Positions 25,554-34,101 of a stretch of 64,000 nucleotides of DNA are shown in pieces (position 1 is the first letter of the stretch; each line of letters starts with the position of its first letter). The position numbers were made by a program, and so were the translations under genes. The notes under the pieces were generated by a model. It was not told the DNA's origin. It did not search any database and saw nothing but the letters and a program-made list of their open reading frames with translations. This DNA comes from Ralstonia sp. UBA689 (GTDB lineage: Bacteria > Pseudomonadota > Gammaproteobacteria > Burkholderiales > Burkholderiaceae). The stretch lies in NCBI RefSeq assembly GCF_002298975.1, contig NZ_DBMV01000030.1, forward strand, positions 20,336 through 84,335. Reading direction: 5' to 3'.

Positions 25554-26167
25554 CCGGCAAGTTCATCACATTCGAAGGCATCGACGGTGCGGGCAAGAGC
25601 ACGCACCTGGCGTGGTTCGCGCAGCAGTTGCAGACCAAATTGGCGCCGCAGGGCAAAAAGGTGGTCGTCACGAGGGAGCCGGGCGGCACGCCTTTGGGCG
25701 AGCGCCTGCGCGAGGTGCTGCTGCACGAGCGCATGCATCTGGAAACGGAAGCTCTGCTGATGTTTGCTGGCCGCCGAGAGCACATCGCCGAGGTGATCCA
25801 GCCCGCGCTCGATCGCGGTGACTGGGTCATTTCCGACCGCTTCACCGACGCCACTTTCGCCTATCAGGGCGGGGGCAGGGGGCTGGCCATCGACCGGCTG
25901 GAAGCGCTGGAGCAATGGGTGCAGCAGGGCCTGCAGCCGACCAAGACCATCCTCTTCGACCTGGCGCCCGAGATTGCGGCTGCGCGCTTGGCCGATGCCC
26001 GCACGCCCGACAAGTTCGAAGCCGAATCGGTCCAGTTTTTTCTGCGCACCCGTGCCGAATACCTGCGCAGGGCTGCCGCCGAGCCGCAGCGATTCGTCGT
26101 GCTGGATGCCAACCGCGAGCGAGGCGATATCCAGAAAGACTTAGAGAAATTGCTCGCAACACTCTGA
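25550..26167 (+). CDS. tmk: Thymidylate kinase
   Basis: 205 residues. Phosphorylates dTMP to dTDP. The P-loop is FEGIDGAGKST (8-18), followed by the DR(Y/F) dTMP-binding element SDRFTDATFAYQGGGRGL and a LID near TPDKFEAES. Length is standard. Overlaps mltG by four bases; an 81-base A/T-rich gap with no gene separates it from holB. Confidence 0.95.
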   Translation: MTGKFITFEGIDGAGKSTHLAWFAQQLQTKLAPQGKKVVVTREPGGTPLGERLREVLLHERMHLETEALLMFAGRREHIAEVIQPALDRGDWVISDRFTDATFAYQGGGRGLAIDRLEALEQWVQQGLQPTKTILFDLAPEIAAARLADARTPDKFEAESVQFFLRTRAEYLRRAAAEPQRFVVLDANRERGDIQKDLEKLLATL

Positions 26168-26248
26168 TTCTGCAGGTAATTTCCGATACAGAAATAATGG
26201 TTTCACGGCAATATTTCGCATCAACAATCTGACGTAACTCATTGATTC

Positions 26249-27259
26249 ATGATGCTTTATCCTTGGCAATCTGCTGATTGGGCACATCTGCAGGCAATGC
26301 GGGCCAAGCTGCCGCACGCCATCCTGCTGAATGGCCAGGCCGGCACGGGCAAGCGCGATTTCGCCATGCACTTCGCGCAGGGTCTGCTGTGCGATACGCC
26401 CGCCGCTGACGGCCAATCCTGCGGAACGTGCGCCGCATGCAACTGGTTTGCCCAGGGCAACCACCCGGATTTTCACCTCGTGCGCCCCGAGGCCATGGAA
26501 GACGCGCCCGAGACCGAGAAAGACGCCGAGGGCAAGAAGAAGGCGCCCAGCAAGATCATCCGCATGGAGCAGGTGCGTAACCTGATCGAAGCCATTGGCG
26601 TGGGCACGCACCGGGCGGGCTTGCGCGTGGTGGTGCTGTATCCGCTGGAGGCGCTGCAGACCGAGGGCGCCAACGCACTGCTCAAGACGCTGGAAGAGCC
26701 GCCGCAGGACACGATTTTCCTGCTGGTGACGGACCGCATCGACCGCATCCTGCCGACCATCCTGTCGCGCTGCCGGCAGTTTCCGCTGCAGCCGCCACAG
26801 CCGGAGGCCGCTCGCCAGTGGCTGGAGCGGCAGGGCGTGCCGCATGCGCAAAGCCTGCTGGCCGAGTACGGCAACGCACCGCTTGCGGCGTTGGCTGCTG
26901 CGGAGTCCGAAGACCGGCCGCTGCTGCAGTTTCTGCTCGAACAGCTTGGGCAGGGCCCGAAGCTGGATGCGCTCGGCACGGCCGATCATTTACAGAAATT
27001 GTCGGTTCCAGCCGTTCTCAGTACCATGCACCGATGGGTCTTTGATCTGATGGCAGCACGGCTGGCGGGGCGCCCGCGCTATTTCCCCGCTCAGCGAGAC
27101 GCGCTGCAGCGCTGCGCGAACGCCATCCCGCTGGACCGCCTGGAACGTTTTGCGCGCGCCTTACCCGGGCGGCGCCGCACGGAACAGCATCCGCTAGCCG
27201 CACGGCTCGTCATCGAAAGCCTTTTGCTGGATTACCGGCAGCTCTTTGCGGCTGCCTGA
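26249..27259 (+). CDS. holB: DNA polymerase III subunit delta prime
   Basis: 336-residue clamp-loader subunit. A degenerate Walker A GQAGTGK (29-35) and a zinc module formed by C48, C58, C61 and C64 (CGTCAAC region) match HolB; the sequence LLKTLEEPPQDTIFLLVTD is the conserved SRC-preceding region, followed by LSRCRQFPL. The acidic insert ETEKDAEGKKKAP (about 89-101) is common in Burkholderiales. Standard neighbour of tmk and pilZ. Confidence 0.93.
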   Translation: MMLYPWQSADWAHLQAMRAKLPHAILLNGQAGTGKRDFAMHFAQGLLCDTPAADGQSCGTCAACNWFAQGNHPDFHLVRPEAMEDAPETEKDAEGKKKAPSKIIRMEQVRNLIEAIGVGTHRAGLRVVVLYPLEALQTEGANALLKTLEEPPQDTIFLLVTDRIDRILPTILSRCRQFPLQPPQPEAARQWLERQGVPHAQSLLAEYGNAPLAALAAAESEDRPLLQFLLEQLGQGPKLDALGTADHLQKLSVPAVLSTMHRWVFDLMAARLAGRPRYFPAQRDALQRCANAIPLDRLERFARALPGRRRTEQHPLAARLVIESLLLDYRQLFAAA

Positions 27260-27280
27260 ACCTGAACTCTTGGAACTTCT

Positions 27281-27700
27281 GTGAGCACTGCACCCCTTCG
27301 TACACCCGGTATGCCGGTCACCCCTGGCGCTCCTGCTGCACCCGGCATGGCGACTGGCGCTCCGACGCGCCCGGGTATCGTCTCGCTGGCCATCAAGGAC
27401 GAGGCGGGCCTGTATGCCGCCTATATGCCGTTCCTGAAGAACGGCGGCATCTTCGTGCCGACCCAGCGCCCGTACCGCATTGGCGAGGATGTCTTCCTGG
27501 TGCTCTCGTTGCTGGATCGCCCGCAGAAGTACCAGGTGGCTGGCAAGGTGGCCTGGATCACCCCGGTGGGCACGCCCAACAAGACGCCGGGCATCGGCGT
27601 GCACCTGGGCGAGGATGAGCCTGGCCGCGTACTGCGCCGCGTGGTGGAGGAGATTCTCGGCAAGGCAATGGGCTCCCAACGGTCTACCCAGACGCTTTGA
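27281..27700 (+). CDS. pilZ: Type IV pilus PilZ-domain protein
   Basis: 139 residues from a GTG start at 27281. The first 32 residues are Pro/Ala/Gly-rich, then a single PilZ fold (SLAIKDEAGLYAAYMPFLKN to GVHLGEDEP). It lacks the RxxxR and D/NxSxxG c-di-GMP-binding residues, as does Pseudomonas PilZ, which works by binding PilB and FimX. The order holB-pilZ-tatD matches P. aeruginosa. A later in-frame ATG at 27311 is possible because the ribosome site for the GTG is weak. Confidence 0.88.
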   Translation: MSTAPLRTPGMPVTPGAPAAPGMATGAPTRPGIVSLAIKDEAGLYAAYMPFLKNGGIFVPTQRPYRIGEDVFLVLSLLDRPQKYQVAGKVAWITPVGTPNKTPGIGVHLGEDEPGRVLRRVVEEILGKAMGSQRSTQTL

Positions 27701-27751
27701 CGCTTTCTGACGCAGCGCATGAAATCTGCGCTGTAACACACTGATTATTCG

Positions 27752-28555
27752 ATGTTTGTTGATTCCCACTGCCATATCAACTTTCCGGATCTCCGGGCGC
27801 GCCTGCCTGAGTTGCTGACGCGCATGCGCGAGAACCGCGTCACGCACGCGCTGTGCATCTCTGTCACGCTGGAAGACTTCCCGAGCGTGCTGGAGATTGC
27901 CGAGCAGGAACCGAACATCTACGCCACCGTGGGCGTGCACCCGGATGCCGAGGCCGACATCGAGGAAGGCACTCGCATTGAAGAGCCCACGCTGGAACGC
28001 CTGCTGGCGCTGGCCGATCACCCGCGCGTGGTCGGTATCGGCGAGACCGGACTCGACTACTACCGCCTGGGCGACCGCACGCTGGCCGACATGGAGTGGC
28101 AGCGCGAGCGCTTTCGCACGCATATCCGCGCGTCGAAGCAGACCGGCAAGCCGCTTGTGATCCACACACGCTCGGCCGCCGCGGACACGCTGGCCATCAT
28201 GCGCGAGGAGGATGCCGAGGCCGCGCGCGGCGTGATGCACTGCTTTACCGAGAGCTGGGAGGTGGCCAAGGCCGCGCTGGACCTGGGCTTCTACATCTCG
28301 TTCTCGGGCATCGTGACGTTCAAGAACGCGGTGGACCTGCAGGAAACCGCCAAGAAGGTGCCGCTTGACCGCATGCTGATCGAGACCGATTCGCCGTACC
28401 TGGCGCCGGTGCCGTTTCGCGGCAAGACCAACGAGCCGGCCTATGTGCGCCACGTGGGCGAATTTCTTGCCACGCTGCGCGGCGAACCGCTGGACCGCAT
28501 CGCCAGCGTAACTACCGAGAATTTTTTCAATCTATTCAATGCAATACCGCGATAA
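27752..28555 (+). CDS. TatD-family metal-dependent hydrolase (YcfH-like)
   Basis: 267 residues, amidohydrolase-fold nuclease. Metal ligands include H6 and H8 in DSHCHINF, the glutamate in GIGETGLDYY, histidines in LVIHTRSA and MHCFTES, and the aspartate in IETDSPYLAP. TatD/YcfH proteins are 3'-5' exonucleases, with D-aminoacyl-tRNA deacylase activity proposed for some. Co-oriented with the mltG-tmk-holB-pilZ block; ends over the ankyrin gene. Confidence 0.92.
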   Translation: MFVDSHCHINFPDLRARLPELLTRMRENRVTHALCISVTLEDFPSVLEIAEQEPNIYATVGVHPDAEADIEEGTRIEEPTLERLLALADHPRVVGIGETGLDYYRLGDRTLADMEWQRERFRTHIRASKQTGKPLVIHTRSAAADTLAIMREEDAEAARGVMHCFTESWEVAKAALDLGFYISFSGIVTFKNAVDLQETAKKVPLDRMLIETDSPYLAPVPFRGKTNEPAYVRHVGEFLATLRGEPLDRIASVTTENFFNLFNAIPR

Positions 28556-29417
28556 CTTGAAGCGCAACATGAAGCAAATCGCGCTGGCCGCCGGGCTGGT
28601 CGTAGCGTTTGCGGGCGCCGCACAGGCCACGCCGCAGGACGATCTGCGCGCCTCCGTCGAATACAACCGGCCGGCCCTCGTGCAGAAGCTCGTCGCCCAG
28701 GGCGTCAATCCGAACCTGAATACGCGCGACGGTACGCCGCTGCTGGTGGATGCGCTCAAGGACAAGAACCTTGAGGTGGCCGAAGCGCTGATCCGCGCCA
28801 AGGGCCTGGACTTCGAGCGCACCAACGCCTCCGGCGAGAATGCGCTGATGATGGCCGCCTACCAGGGCCTGCTGCCGCTGGTGAAGCTGATGGTGGAAAC
28901 GTACGACGTGGAGGTCAACAAGACCGGCTGGACCGCGCTGCACTACGCCGCCACCAACGGGTATGACGACACCGTCAAATACCTGCTGGACCACGCCGCC
29001 TACATTGACGCCGAAAGCCCCAACGCCACCACGCCGCTGATGATGGCGGCCATGAGCGGCCACATCACCACCGTCAAGTTGCTGTTGGACGAGGGCGCGG
29101 ACATGAACCTGCGCAACCAGCAGAAGATGGACGTGATCGACTTTGCCAAGCGGTATCACCAGGACGAGATTGCGGCGGGGCTGGAATCGCGCCGACGCAA
29201 GCTGGCAGAGCAGGCGGCTGCAGCCAAGGCGGCATCTGCGCCAGCCCAGTCCGGGCCGGTAGCTGCACAACCCGCCAAACCTGCGGTGCCCGCCATGCCG
29301 GCGCCGATGCAGGCACCCAAACCGGCCGCGGCGGCATCCAGCAACCGCGATGCGATCGGTACCTCAACCGACGCGCTGTTTGACAGCAACGACAACAAGC
29401 GCCTGCCCGGCAATTGA
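28539..29417 (+). CDS. Periplasmic ankyrin-repeat protein
   Basis: 292 residues. A signal peptide (MKQIALAAGLVVAFAGAAQA starting from the second methionine at 28569) is followed by four or five ankyrin repeats between about residues 45 and 185: DGTPLLVDALKD, SGENALMMAAYQG, GWTALHYAATNG and ATTPLMMAAMSGH. A charged helix (RRRKLAEQAAAAK) and a Pro/Ala-rich tail come next. The start at 28539 overlaps tatD by 17 bases; 28569 gives a cleaner signal peptide. Partner unknown. Position downstream of pilZ-tatD suggests an envelope role. Confidence 0.85.
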   Translation: MQYRDNLKRNMKQIALAAGLVVAFAGAAQATPQDDLRASVEYNRPALVQKLVAQGVNPNLNTRDGTPLLVDALKDKNLEVAEALIRAKGLDFERTNASGENALMMAAYQGLLPLVKLMVETYDVEVNKTGWTALHYAATNGYDDTVKYLLDHAAYIDAESPNATTPLMMAAMSGHITTVKLLLDEGADMNLRNQQKMDVIDFAKRYHQDEIAAGLESRRRKLAEQAAAAKAASAPAQSGPVAAQPAKPAVPAMPAPMQAPKPAAAASSNRDAIGTSTDALFDSNDNKRLPGN

Positions 29418-29442
29418 CCCTCTCGGCCGGGCGTGGCCCTCG

Positions 29443-30777
29443 TCACGCCTGCCGCGCCAGCCGCACACCGGTGAACTGCCACCGTTGATGCGGATAGAAG
29501 AAGTTGCGGTACGTCGCCCGCAGATGCCCTTCGGGCGACACGCATGACCCGCCGCGCAGCACCATTTGGCTGCACATGAACTTGCCGTTGTATTCGCCCA
29601 CGGCGCCCTCGGCCGGCTGGAAGCCGGGGTAGGGGCCATACGGGCTGGCGGTCCATTCCCACACATCCCCGAATAGTTGACGCAGGCTGCCTGCCTCGGC
29701 CACGCCATGGTCAGGCAGGGGCCTCCGTGGCCCCAGCGAGCCCCCCCGGCTGGCGAAATTGCCTTGCACGGGCAGCCCTTCGGCGGCGTGTTCCCACTCG
29801 GCTTCGGTCGGCAGGCGGGCGCCGGCCCAGCGGGCGTAGGCATCGGCCTCGTAGAAGCTGACGTGCGTGACGGGCGCATCCGGGTCGACCGGCTGCAGGC
29901 CGTGCAGCGACATCTGCTGCCAACCTTCCCCCGCATCGGCATTTGCGCGCCAGTAAAGCGGAGCATCGATGCCTTCGCGCTGGACCCAGGCCCAGCCGTC
30001 GGACAGCCAGAGCATCGGCTGCCGGTAGCCGCCGTCCTCCATGAAGGCGATCCACTCGCGGTTGGTGACGGGGTGGGTGGCCAATGCATAGGGCTCCAGC
30101 CAGACGGTGTGGCGCGGGCCCTCGCAATCGAACATGAAATCGGCGCCAAGGTTGGGATCACAAGCGGTTTTGCCGATCTGCACGGCGCCACCCTGGAAGC
30201 TGACCCAGCCAGGTTGCGCCCTGGGTTGACCACCTGCTGCGCGAACGGGCGCTGGGCGAGTCTCTGCATAGGCTGGACACATCGGGTTCTGGGCAAACAG
30301 GTGCAGCAGATCGGTCAGGAGCAACTCCTGATGCTGCTGCTCGTGATGCAGGCCGAGTGTGACCAGCCGGGCAACGTCGGCTGACACGCCGCCAGCCAGC
30401 AGGCGCTGCATGGCCCCATCGACATGCGCACGGTAGCTACGCACCTCGTCGAGCGTCGGGCGCGTGAGCATGCCCCGGCGCGGGCGTGGGTGCCGTGCGC
30501 CGACCGCCTCGTAGTACGAATTGAAGAGATACCGGTAGCGCGCGTCCGGCGAGCGGTAGCCGGGCACGTTGGGGCCAAGGATGAACTCCTCGAAGAACCA
30601 CGTGGTGTGGGCCAGGTGCCATTTGGCGGGGCTGGCGTCGTCCATGGACTGGACGGTGGCGTCTGCGTCCGACAGCGGCGCGGCCAGCGCCAGGGACTGC
30701 GCCCGCACGGCGTCGTATTGCAGCAGCAGATCGGGCAAAGCGGTGGCGGGTGCATCGAAGGCGGGCAATACACGCAT
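29443..30777 (-). CDS. egtB: Ergothioneine biosynthesis protein EgtB (sulfoxide synthase)
   Basis: 444 residues. The DinB-like N-terminal domain carries the iron-binding histidines: one in PAKWHLAHTTWF and the HxxxHxE set in LGLHHEQQHQELLL. A formylglycine-generating-enzyme-like C-terminal domain follows (PVTNREWIAFMEDGGY, ARLPTEAEWEHAAEG, WEWTASPYGPYPGF). It joins hercynine to a thiol (cysteine or gamma-glutamylcysteine) with oxygen. The ATG at 30777 follows TGGAGA. The usual partner methyltransferase EgtD is not adjacent. Confidence 0.88.
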   Translation of the reverse strand: MRVLPAFDAPATALPDLLLQYDAVRAQSLALAAPLSDADATVQSMDDASPAKWHLAHTTWFFEEFILGPNVPGYRSPDARYRYLFNSYYEAVGARHPRPRRGMLTRPTLDEVRSYRAHVDGAMQRLLAGGVSADVARLVTLGLHHEQQHQELLLTDLLHLFAQNPMCPAYAETRPAPVRAAGGQPRAQPGWVSFQGGAVQIGKTACDPNLGADFMFDCEGPRHTVWLEPYALATHPVTNREWIAFMEDGGYRQPMLWLSDGWAWVQREGIDAPLYWRANADAGEGWQQMSLHGLQPVDPDAPVTHVSFYEADAYARWAGARLPTEAEWEHAAEGLPVQGNFASRGGSLGPRRPLPDHGVAEAGSLRQLFGDVWEWTASPYGPYPGFQPAEGAVGEYNGKFMCSQMVLRGGSCVSPEGHLRATYRNFFYPHQRWQFTGVRLARQA

Positions 30778-31002
30778 AGGCGTCTCCAGTCTCCAGGCAA
30801 GCGGCAGGAACAGCCCAGCAGCAAGCGGGCCTGTTGAAACGTGCCCATCTGCGTCAATTGGCGTGGCGCGCTTCCCCTGTTTGGTAAGAAGCATATGCGA
30901 GCTTTGCAACTTTGCTATGCGCAACACTCGCCATGCTGCGTTGCAAGGAACATCGCGGTGCAACATCGATTGTCATGAAACGTTCATTGCTGCCGCCTAG
31001 GA

Positions 31003-31016
31003 TGTAAACGTTTACA
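31003..31016. promoter_or_regulatory. LacI-family operator TGTAAACGTTTACA
   Basis: A perfect 14-base palindrome centred on the CG step typical of LacI/GalR operators lies 20 bases before the LacI-type regulator gene. It should mediate autoregulation and control of the downstream transporter operon. Confidence 0.8.
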
Positions 31017-31035
31017 AATCTTCCAGGGCGCCAGC

Positions 31036-32106
31036 ATGGCGAGCAGCATCAAGGATGTGGCAACGCACGCCGGCATCTCCATCGCTACTGTGTCGCGCGC
31101 GGTCAATACGCCGGAGCGCGTGAGCGCCGAAACGCTTGCCCGCGTGCAGGCAGCCATGGATGCGCTGCAATACCGCCCGAATGCGCTTGGGCGCCAGTTG
31201 CGCGCGATGCGCACGGGTCTGCTGGGCGTTGTGCTGCCGTCGCTGGCCAACCCGGTGTTTGCCGAGTGCATGCAGGGCATCGACGAGGCGGCATCCGTCA
31301 CCGGCCAGCGCGTCATGCTGATGACCACCGCCTACAACCGCGAGCGTGAAGCCCGTGCCATCGAGACCATGCTGGAGCAGCGCGTCGATGGCCTGATCCT
31401 GACCGTGGCCGATGCCGCCGCCAACCCGCACCTCGATCGTCTGGACGCTGAGCACGTGCCCTACGTGCTGGTCTACAACGACACGTACGGCCAGCCGCGC
31501 ATCCCCGCACGCTGCTGCGTGACGGTCGACAACCGTGCCGCCGCGTGCGACGCCATTCGCGCCTTGCTCGCGCAGGGCCACCGCCAGATTCGCATGCTGA
31601 CCGGCACGCTGTCGGCGTCCGACCGTGCCGCGCTGCGCCACGACGGCTATCGCGAGGCGCTGCAGGCCGCCGGCATAACGCCGCAGCCGCCCGTGGAAAT
31701 CGACTTCAATGCCGACGCCATGCTGCCCGCCGAGCTGGCCCGCCTGCTGGCGCCGCCGCGCCCGACCGCCATCTTCTGCAGCAACGACCGGCTGGCCCTG
31801 CTGACCATCCGCTCGCTGCGCGAGATGGAACTGCGTGTGCCGGAAGACGTGAGCGTGATCGGTTTCGACGGCTTGGCGATGGGGCAGTGGCTCTCGCCCA
31901 CGCTCGCCACGGTGGCCCAGCCGCACCGCCAGATCGGCGTCGATGCGGCCCAGGCGCTGGCCCGCCGCATCGCCGGCGAGGTGGTTCCGTCGATCACGCT
32001 GCCTCACCGGTTGCTTGCGGGCGGCACGCTGGCCAAGGCGCCGGCCGAGCCGTCTTTGTCCGTTATTTCTTCCCTCACGTCTGATACGCAAGGAGCGTCT
32101 CGATGA
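31036..32106 (+). CDS. LacI-family transcriptional regulator
   Basis: 356 residues. The N-terminal LacI helix-turn-helix (SIKDVATHAGISIATVSRAV) with hinge YRPNALGRQLR is followed by a periplasmic-binding-protein-like effector domain from residue 60. The C-terminus overlaps the start of the solute-binding protein gene by four bases (ATGA), so it is the first gene of the transporter operon. It probably represses the operon through the palindrome at 31003-31016. Effector unknown, presumably the imported solute. Confidence 0.92.
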   Translation: MASSIKDVATHAGISIATVSRAVNTPERVSAETLARVQAAMDALQYRPNALGRQLRAMRTGLLGVVLPSLANPVFAECMQGIDEAASVTGQRVMLMTTAYNREREARAIETMLEQRVDGLILTVADAAANPHLDRLDAEHVPYVLVYNDTYGQPRIPARCCVTVDNRAAACDAIRALLAQGHRQIRMLTGTLSASDRAALRHDGYREALQAAGITPQPPVEIDFNADAMLPAELARLLAPPRPTAIFCSNDRLALLTIRSLREMELRVPEDVSVIGFDGLAMGQWLSPTLATVAQPHRQIGVDAAQALARRIAGEVVPSITLPHRLLAGGTLAKAPAEPSLSVISSLTSDTQGASR

Positions 32107-33134
32107 AACGTCTTGTTCAATGGCTGCGCGCGTGCGGCCTCGTGGCTGCCGGCGCCTTCGCTGTTGCTGCGCCGGTGCAGGCTCAGCCGGCCGGTCAGCA
32201 GGTTGCCATCTGCTACAACTGCCCGCCGGAATGGGCCGACTGGGCCAGCCAGATCAAGGCCATCAAGGAGAAGACCGGCATCACCGTGCCGTTCGACAAC
32301 AAGAACTCCGGCCAGGCCATTGCGCAGATGCTGGCCGAGAAGGGGCACCCGGTGGCCGACGTGGCCTACCTGGGCATCACGTCTGCCTACCAGGCCAAGG
32401 AAAAGGGGCTGGTCGCCAACTACAAGCCCAAGCATTGGGAAGACATTCCGGCCGGTATGAAAGACCCGGACGGCGCGTTCTTTTCGATCCACTCCGGCAC
32501 GCTGGGCTTCTTCGTCAACAAGGATGCGCTGGAAGGCAAGCCCGTGCCGCGTTCGTGGAAGGATCTGCTCAAGCCCGAATACAAGGGCATGGTCGGCTAC
32601 CTGGACCCGAGCAGCGCCTTCGTCGGCTACGTGGGTGCCGTGGCGGTCAATCAGGCGCTGGGCGGCACGCTCGACAACTTCAGCCCGGCCATCGAGTGGT
32701 TCAAGCAGTTGAAGAAGAACGCGCCGATCGTGCCGAAGCAGACCGCCTACGCGCGCGTCGTGGCAGGGGAAATCCCCATCCTGCTCGACTACGACTTCAA
32801 CGCCTACCGCGCCAAGTACAAGGACCACGCCAACGTGGAGTTCGTGATCCCGCAGGAAGGCTCGATTGCCGTGCCGTACGTGATGAGCCTGACCGCCGGC
32901 GCGCCGCACGCTGACAACGCCAAGAAGGTGCTGGACTTCGTGCTGTCGGATGAAGGCCAGGCGCTGTGGGCCAACGCCTACCTGCGTCCGGTGCGCGCCA
33001 ATGCCATGAGCAAGGAAGCCGCATCGCGCTTCCTGCCGGCCAGCGAATACGCCCGCGTGAAGACGGTCGACTTCAACAAGATGGCAGCTGGCCAGCAAGC
33101 TTTCGGCACGCGCTATCTGGACGAGGTGCGCTAA
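32103..33134 (+). CDS. ABC transporter periplasmic solute-binding protein (Fe3+/phosphonate-type fold)
   Basis: 343 residues. A signal peptide (MKRLVQWLRACGLVAAGAFA, cleavage near AQA-QPAG) precedes a family 1/13-like binding fold: VAICYNCPPEWADWASQIKA, AYLGITSAYQAKEKGL, GYLDPSSAFVGYVGA, IPILLDYDFNAY. The family includes binders of ferric iron, putrescine and 2-aminoethylphosphonate. No conserved iron-binding tyrosine pair is obvious, and the operon ends with a phosphodiesterase, so an organophosphate ligand is inferred. Confidence 0.86.
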   Translation: MKRLVQWLRACGLVAAGAFAVAAPVQAQPAGQQVAICYNCPPEWADWASQIKAIKEKTGITVPFDNKNSGQAIAQMLAEKGHPVADVAYLGITSAYQAKEKGLVANYKPKHWEDIPAGMKDPDGAFFSIHSGTLGFFVNKDALEGKPVPRSWKDLLKPEYKGMVGYLDPSSAFVGYVGAVAVNQALGGTLDNFSPAIEWFKQLKKNAPIVPKQTAYARVVAGEIPILLDYDFNAYRAKYKDHANVEFVIPQEGSIAVPYVMSLTAGAPHADNAKKVLDFVLSDEGQALWANAYLRPVRANAMSKEAASRFLPASEYARVKTVDFNKMAAGQQAFGTRYLDEVR

Positions 33135-33136
33135 GC

Positions 33137-33991
33137 ATGGCCGCAGCCGCCACCCGCCCCACCTTGCCGGAGGACGCCGTATTGCCCGCGCGGTGGCGGG
33201 TGGCGCTGCTCGCGCCAGCCGTTGCGCTGTTCTGCGCGTTCTGGCTGCTGCCGATGGCTGCGCTGCTGCGTGTAAGCGGCAGCGAAGGCTTGGTCGCCAC
33301 CTATACCGCCGCGCTCACCACGCCGCGTTACCTCGGCAGCCTCGTCTCCACGGTGATGCTATCGGCGGCGGTCACGCTGGCAACGCTCATCCTATCGACC
33401 ATCGCCGGGCTGTTCCTGGTGCGTCACAACGTGCCGGGTAAGCGGCTGATCACAGCCATGCTGACGTTTCCGCTGGCGTTCCCTGGCGTGGTGGTCGGTT
33501 TCATGGTGATCCTGCTGGCCGGGCGCCAGGGCCTGCTGGGTGACCTGACCCACAAGCTGACCGGCGAGAAATGGGTCTTCGCCTATTCGATCGGCGGGCT
33601 GTTTCTCGGCTACCTGTATTTCTCCATCCCCCGCGTGGTGCTGACGGTGATGGCCGCGGCGGAAAAGCTTGATCGCTCGCTGGAAGAGGCGGCCCGCTCG
33701 CTGGGCGCATCGTCGTGGCAGGTGACGCGCGATGTGCTGGTGCCGGGGCTCGCGCCCGCGCTCATCGCCTCCGGGGCCATCTGCTTTGCCACGTCGATGG
33801 GCGCGTTCGGCACCGCCTTCACGCTCGCCACCGATATCGACGTGTTACCGATGACGATCTATACCGAATTCACGCTCAACGCCGGGATTGCGATGGCGGC
33901 GGCGCTCTCCGTCGTGCTGGGTGTGGTGACGTGGGTGGTGCTGGCGATTGCGCGTACGGCCGCTGGCGGGCAAGCAGGAGCGGCAGCATGA
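33137..33991 (+). CDS. ABC transporter permease 1
   Basis: 284 residues with about six membrane helices. The EAA loop EEAARSLGASSWQVTRDVLVPG marks an importer permease of the Fe3+/sulfate/putrescine type. The ATG at 33137 comes two bases after the binding protein stop. Its stop overlaps the start of a 37-codon frame by ATGA (33988-33991), an unusual junction. Confidence 0.9.
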   Translation: MAAAATRPTLPEDAVLPARWRVALLAPAVALFCAFWLLPMAALLRVSGSEGLVATYTAALTTPRYLGSLVSTVMLSAAVTLATLILSTIAGLFLVRHNVPGKRLITAMLTFPLAFPGVVVGFMVILLAGRQGLLGDLTHKLTGEKWVFAYSIGGLFLGYLYFSIPRVVLTVMAAAEKLDRSLEEAARSLGASSWQVTRDVLVPGLAPALIASGAICFATSMGAFGTAFTLATDIDVLPMTIYTEFTLNAGIAMAAALSVVLGVVTWVVLAIARTAAGGQAGAAA

Positions 33992-34101
33992 GCAGCGAGC
34001 AGGGGCCCCGCGCAGCGGGGATGCGCGCGTCCGCGAATGCTGCCGGCCGCCGACACCAAGACACAGGCATGACCAACAACTTTTGGAAGGCGGCAGCATG
34101 A
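33988..34101 (+). CDS. 37-residue ORF coupled between the two permease genes
   Basis: The frame opens at an ATG overlapping the permease 1 stop (ATGA, 33988-33991) and closes at a TGA overlapping the permease 2 ATG (ATGA, 34098-34101). It is arginine/alanine-rich (MSSEQGPRAAGMRASANAAG at the N-terminus, ending NNFWKAAA) with no family match I know. It lies on a 110-base segment flanked by exact 11-base direct repeats CGGCAGCATGA (33981-33991, 34091-34101). It may be a real small protein, a translational relay, or an insertion that happened to keep coupling. Confidence 0.4.
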   Translation: MSSEQGPRAAGMRASANAAGRRHQDTGMTNNFWKAAA

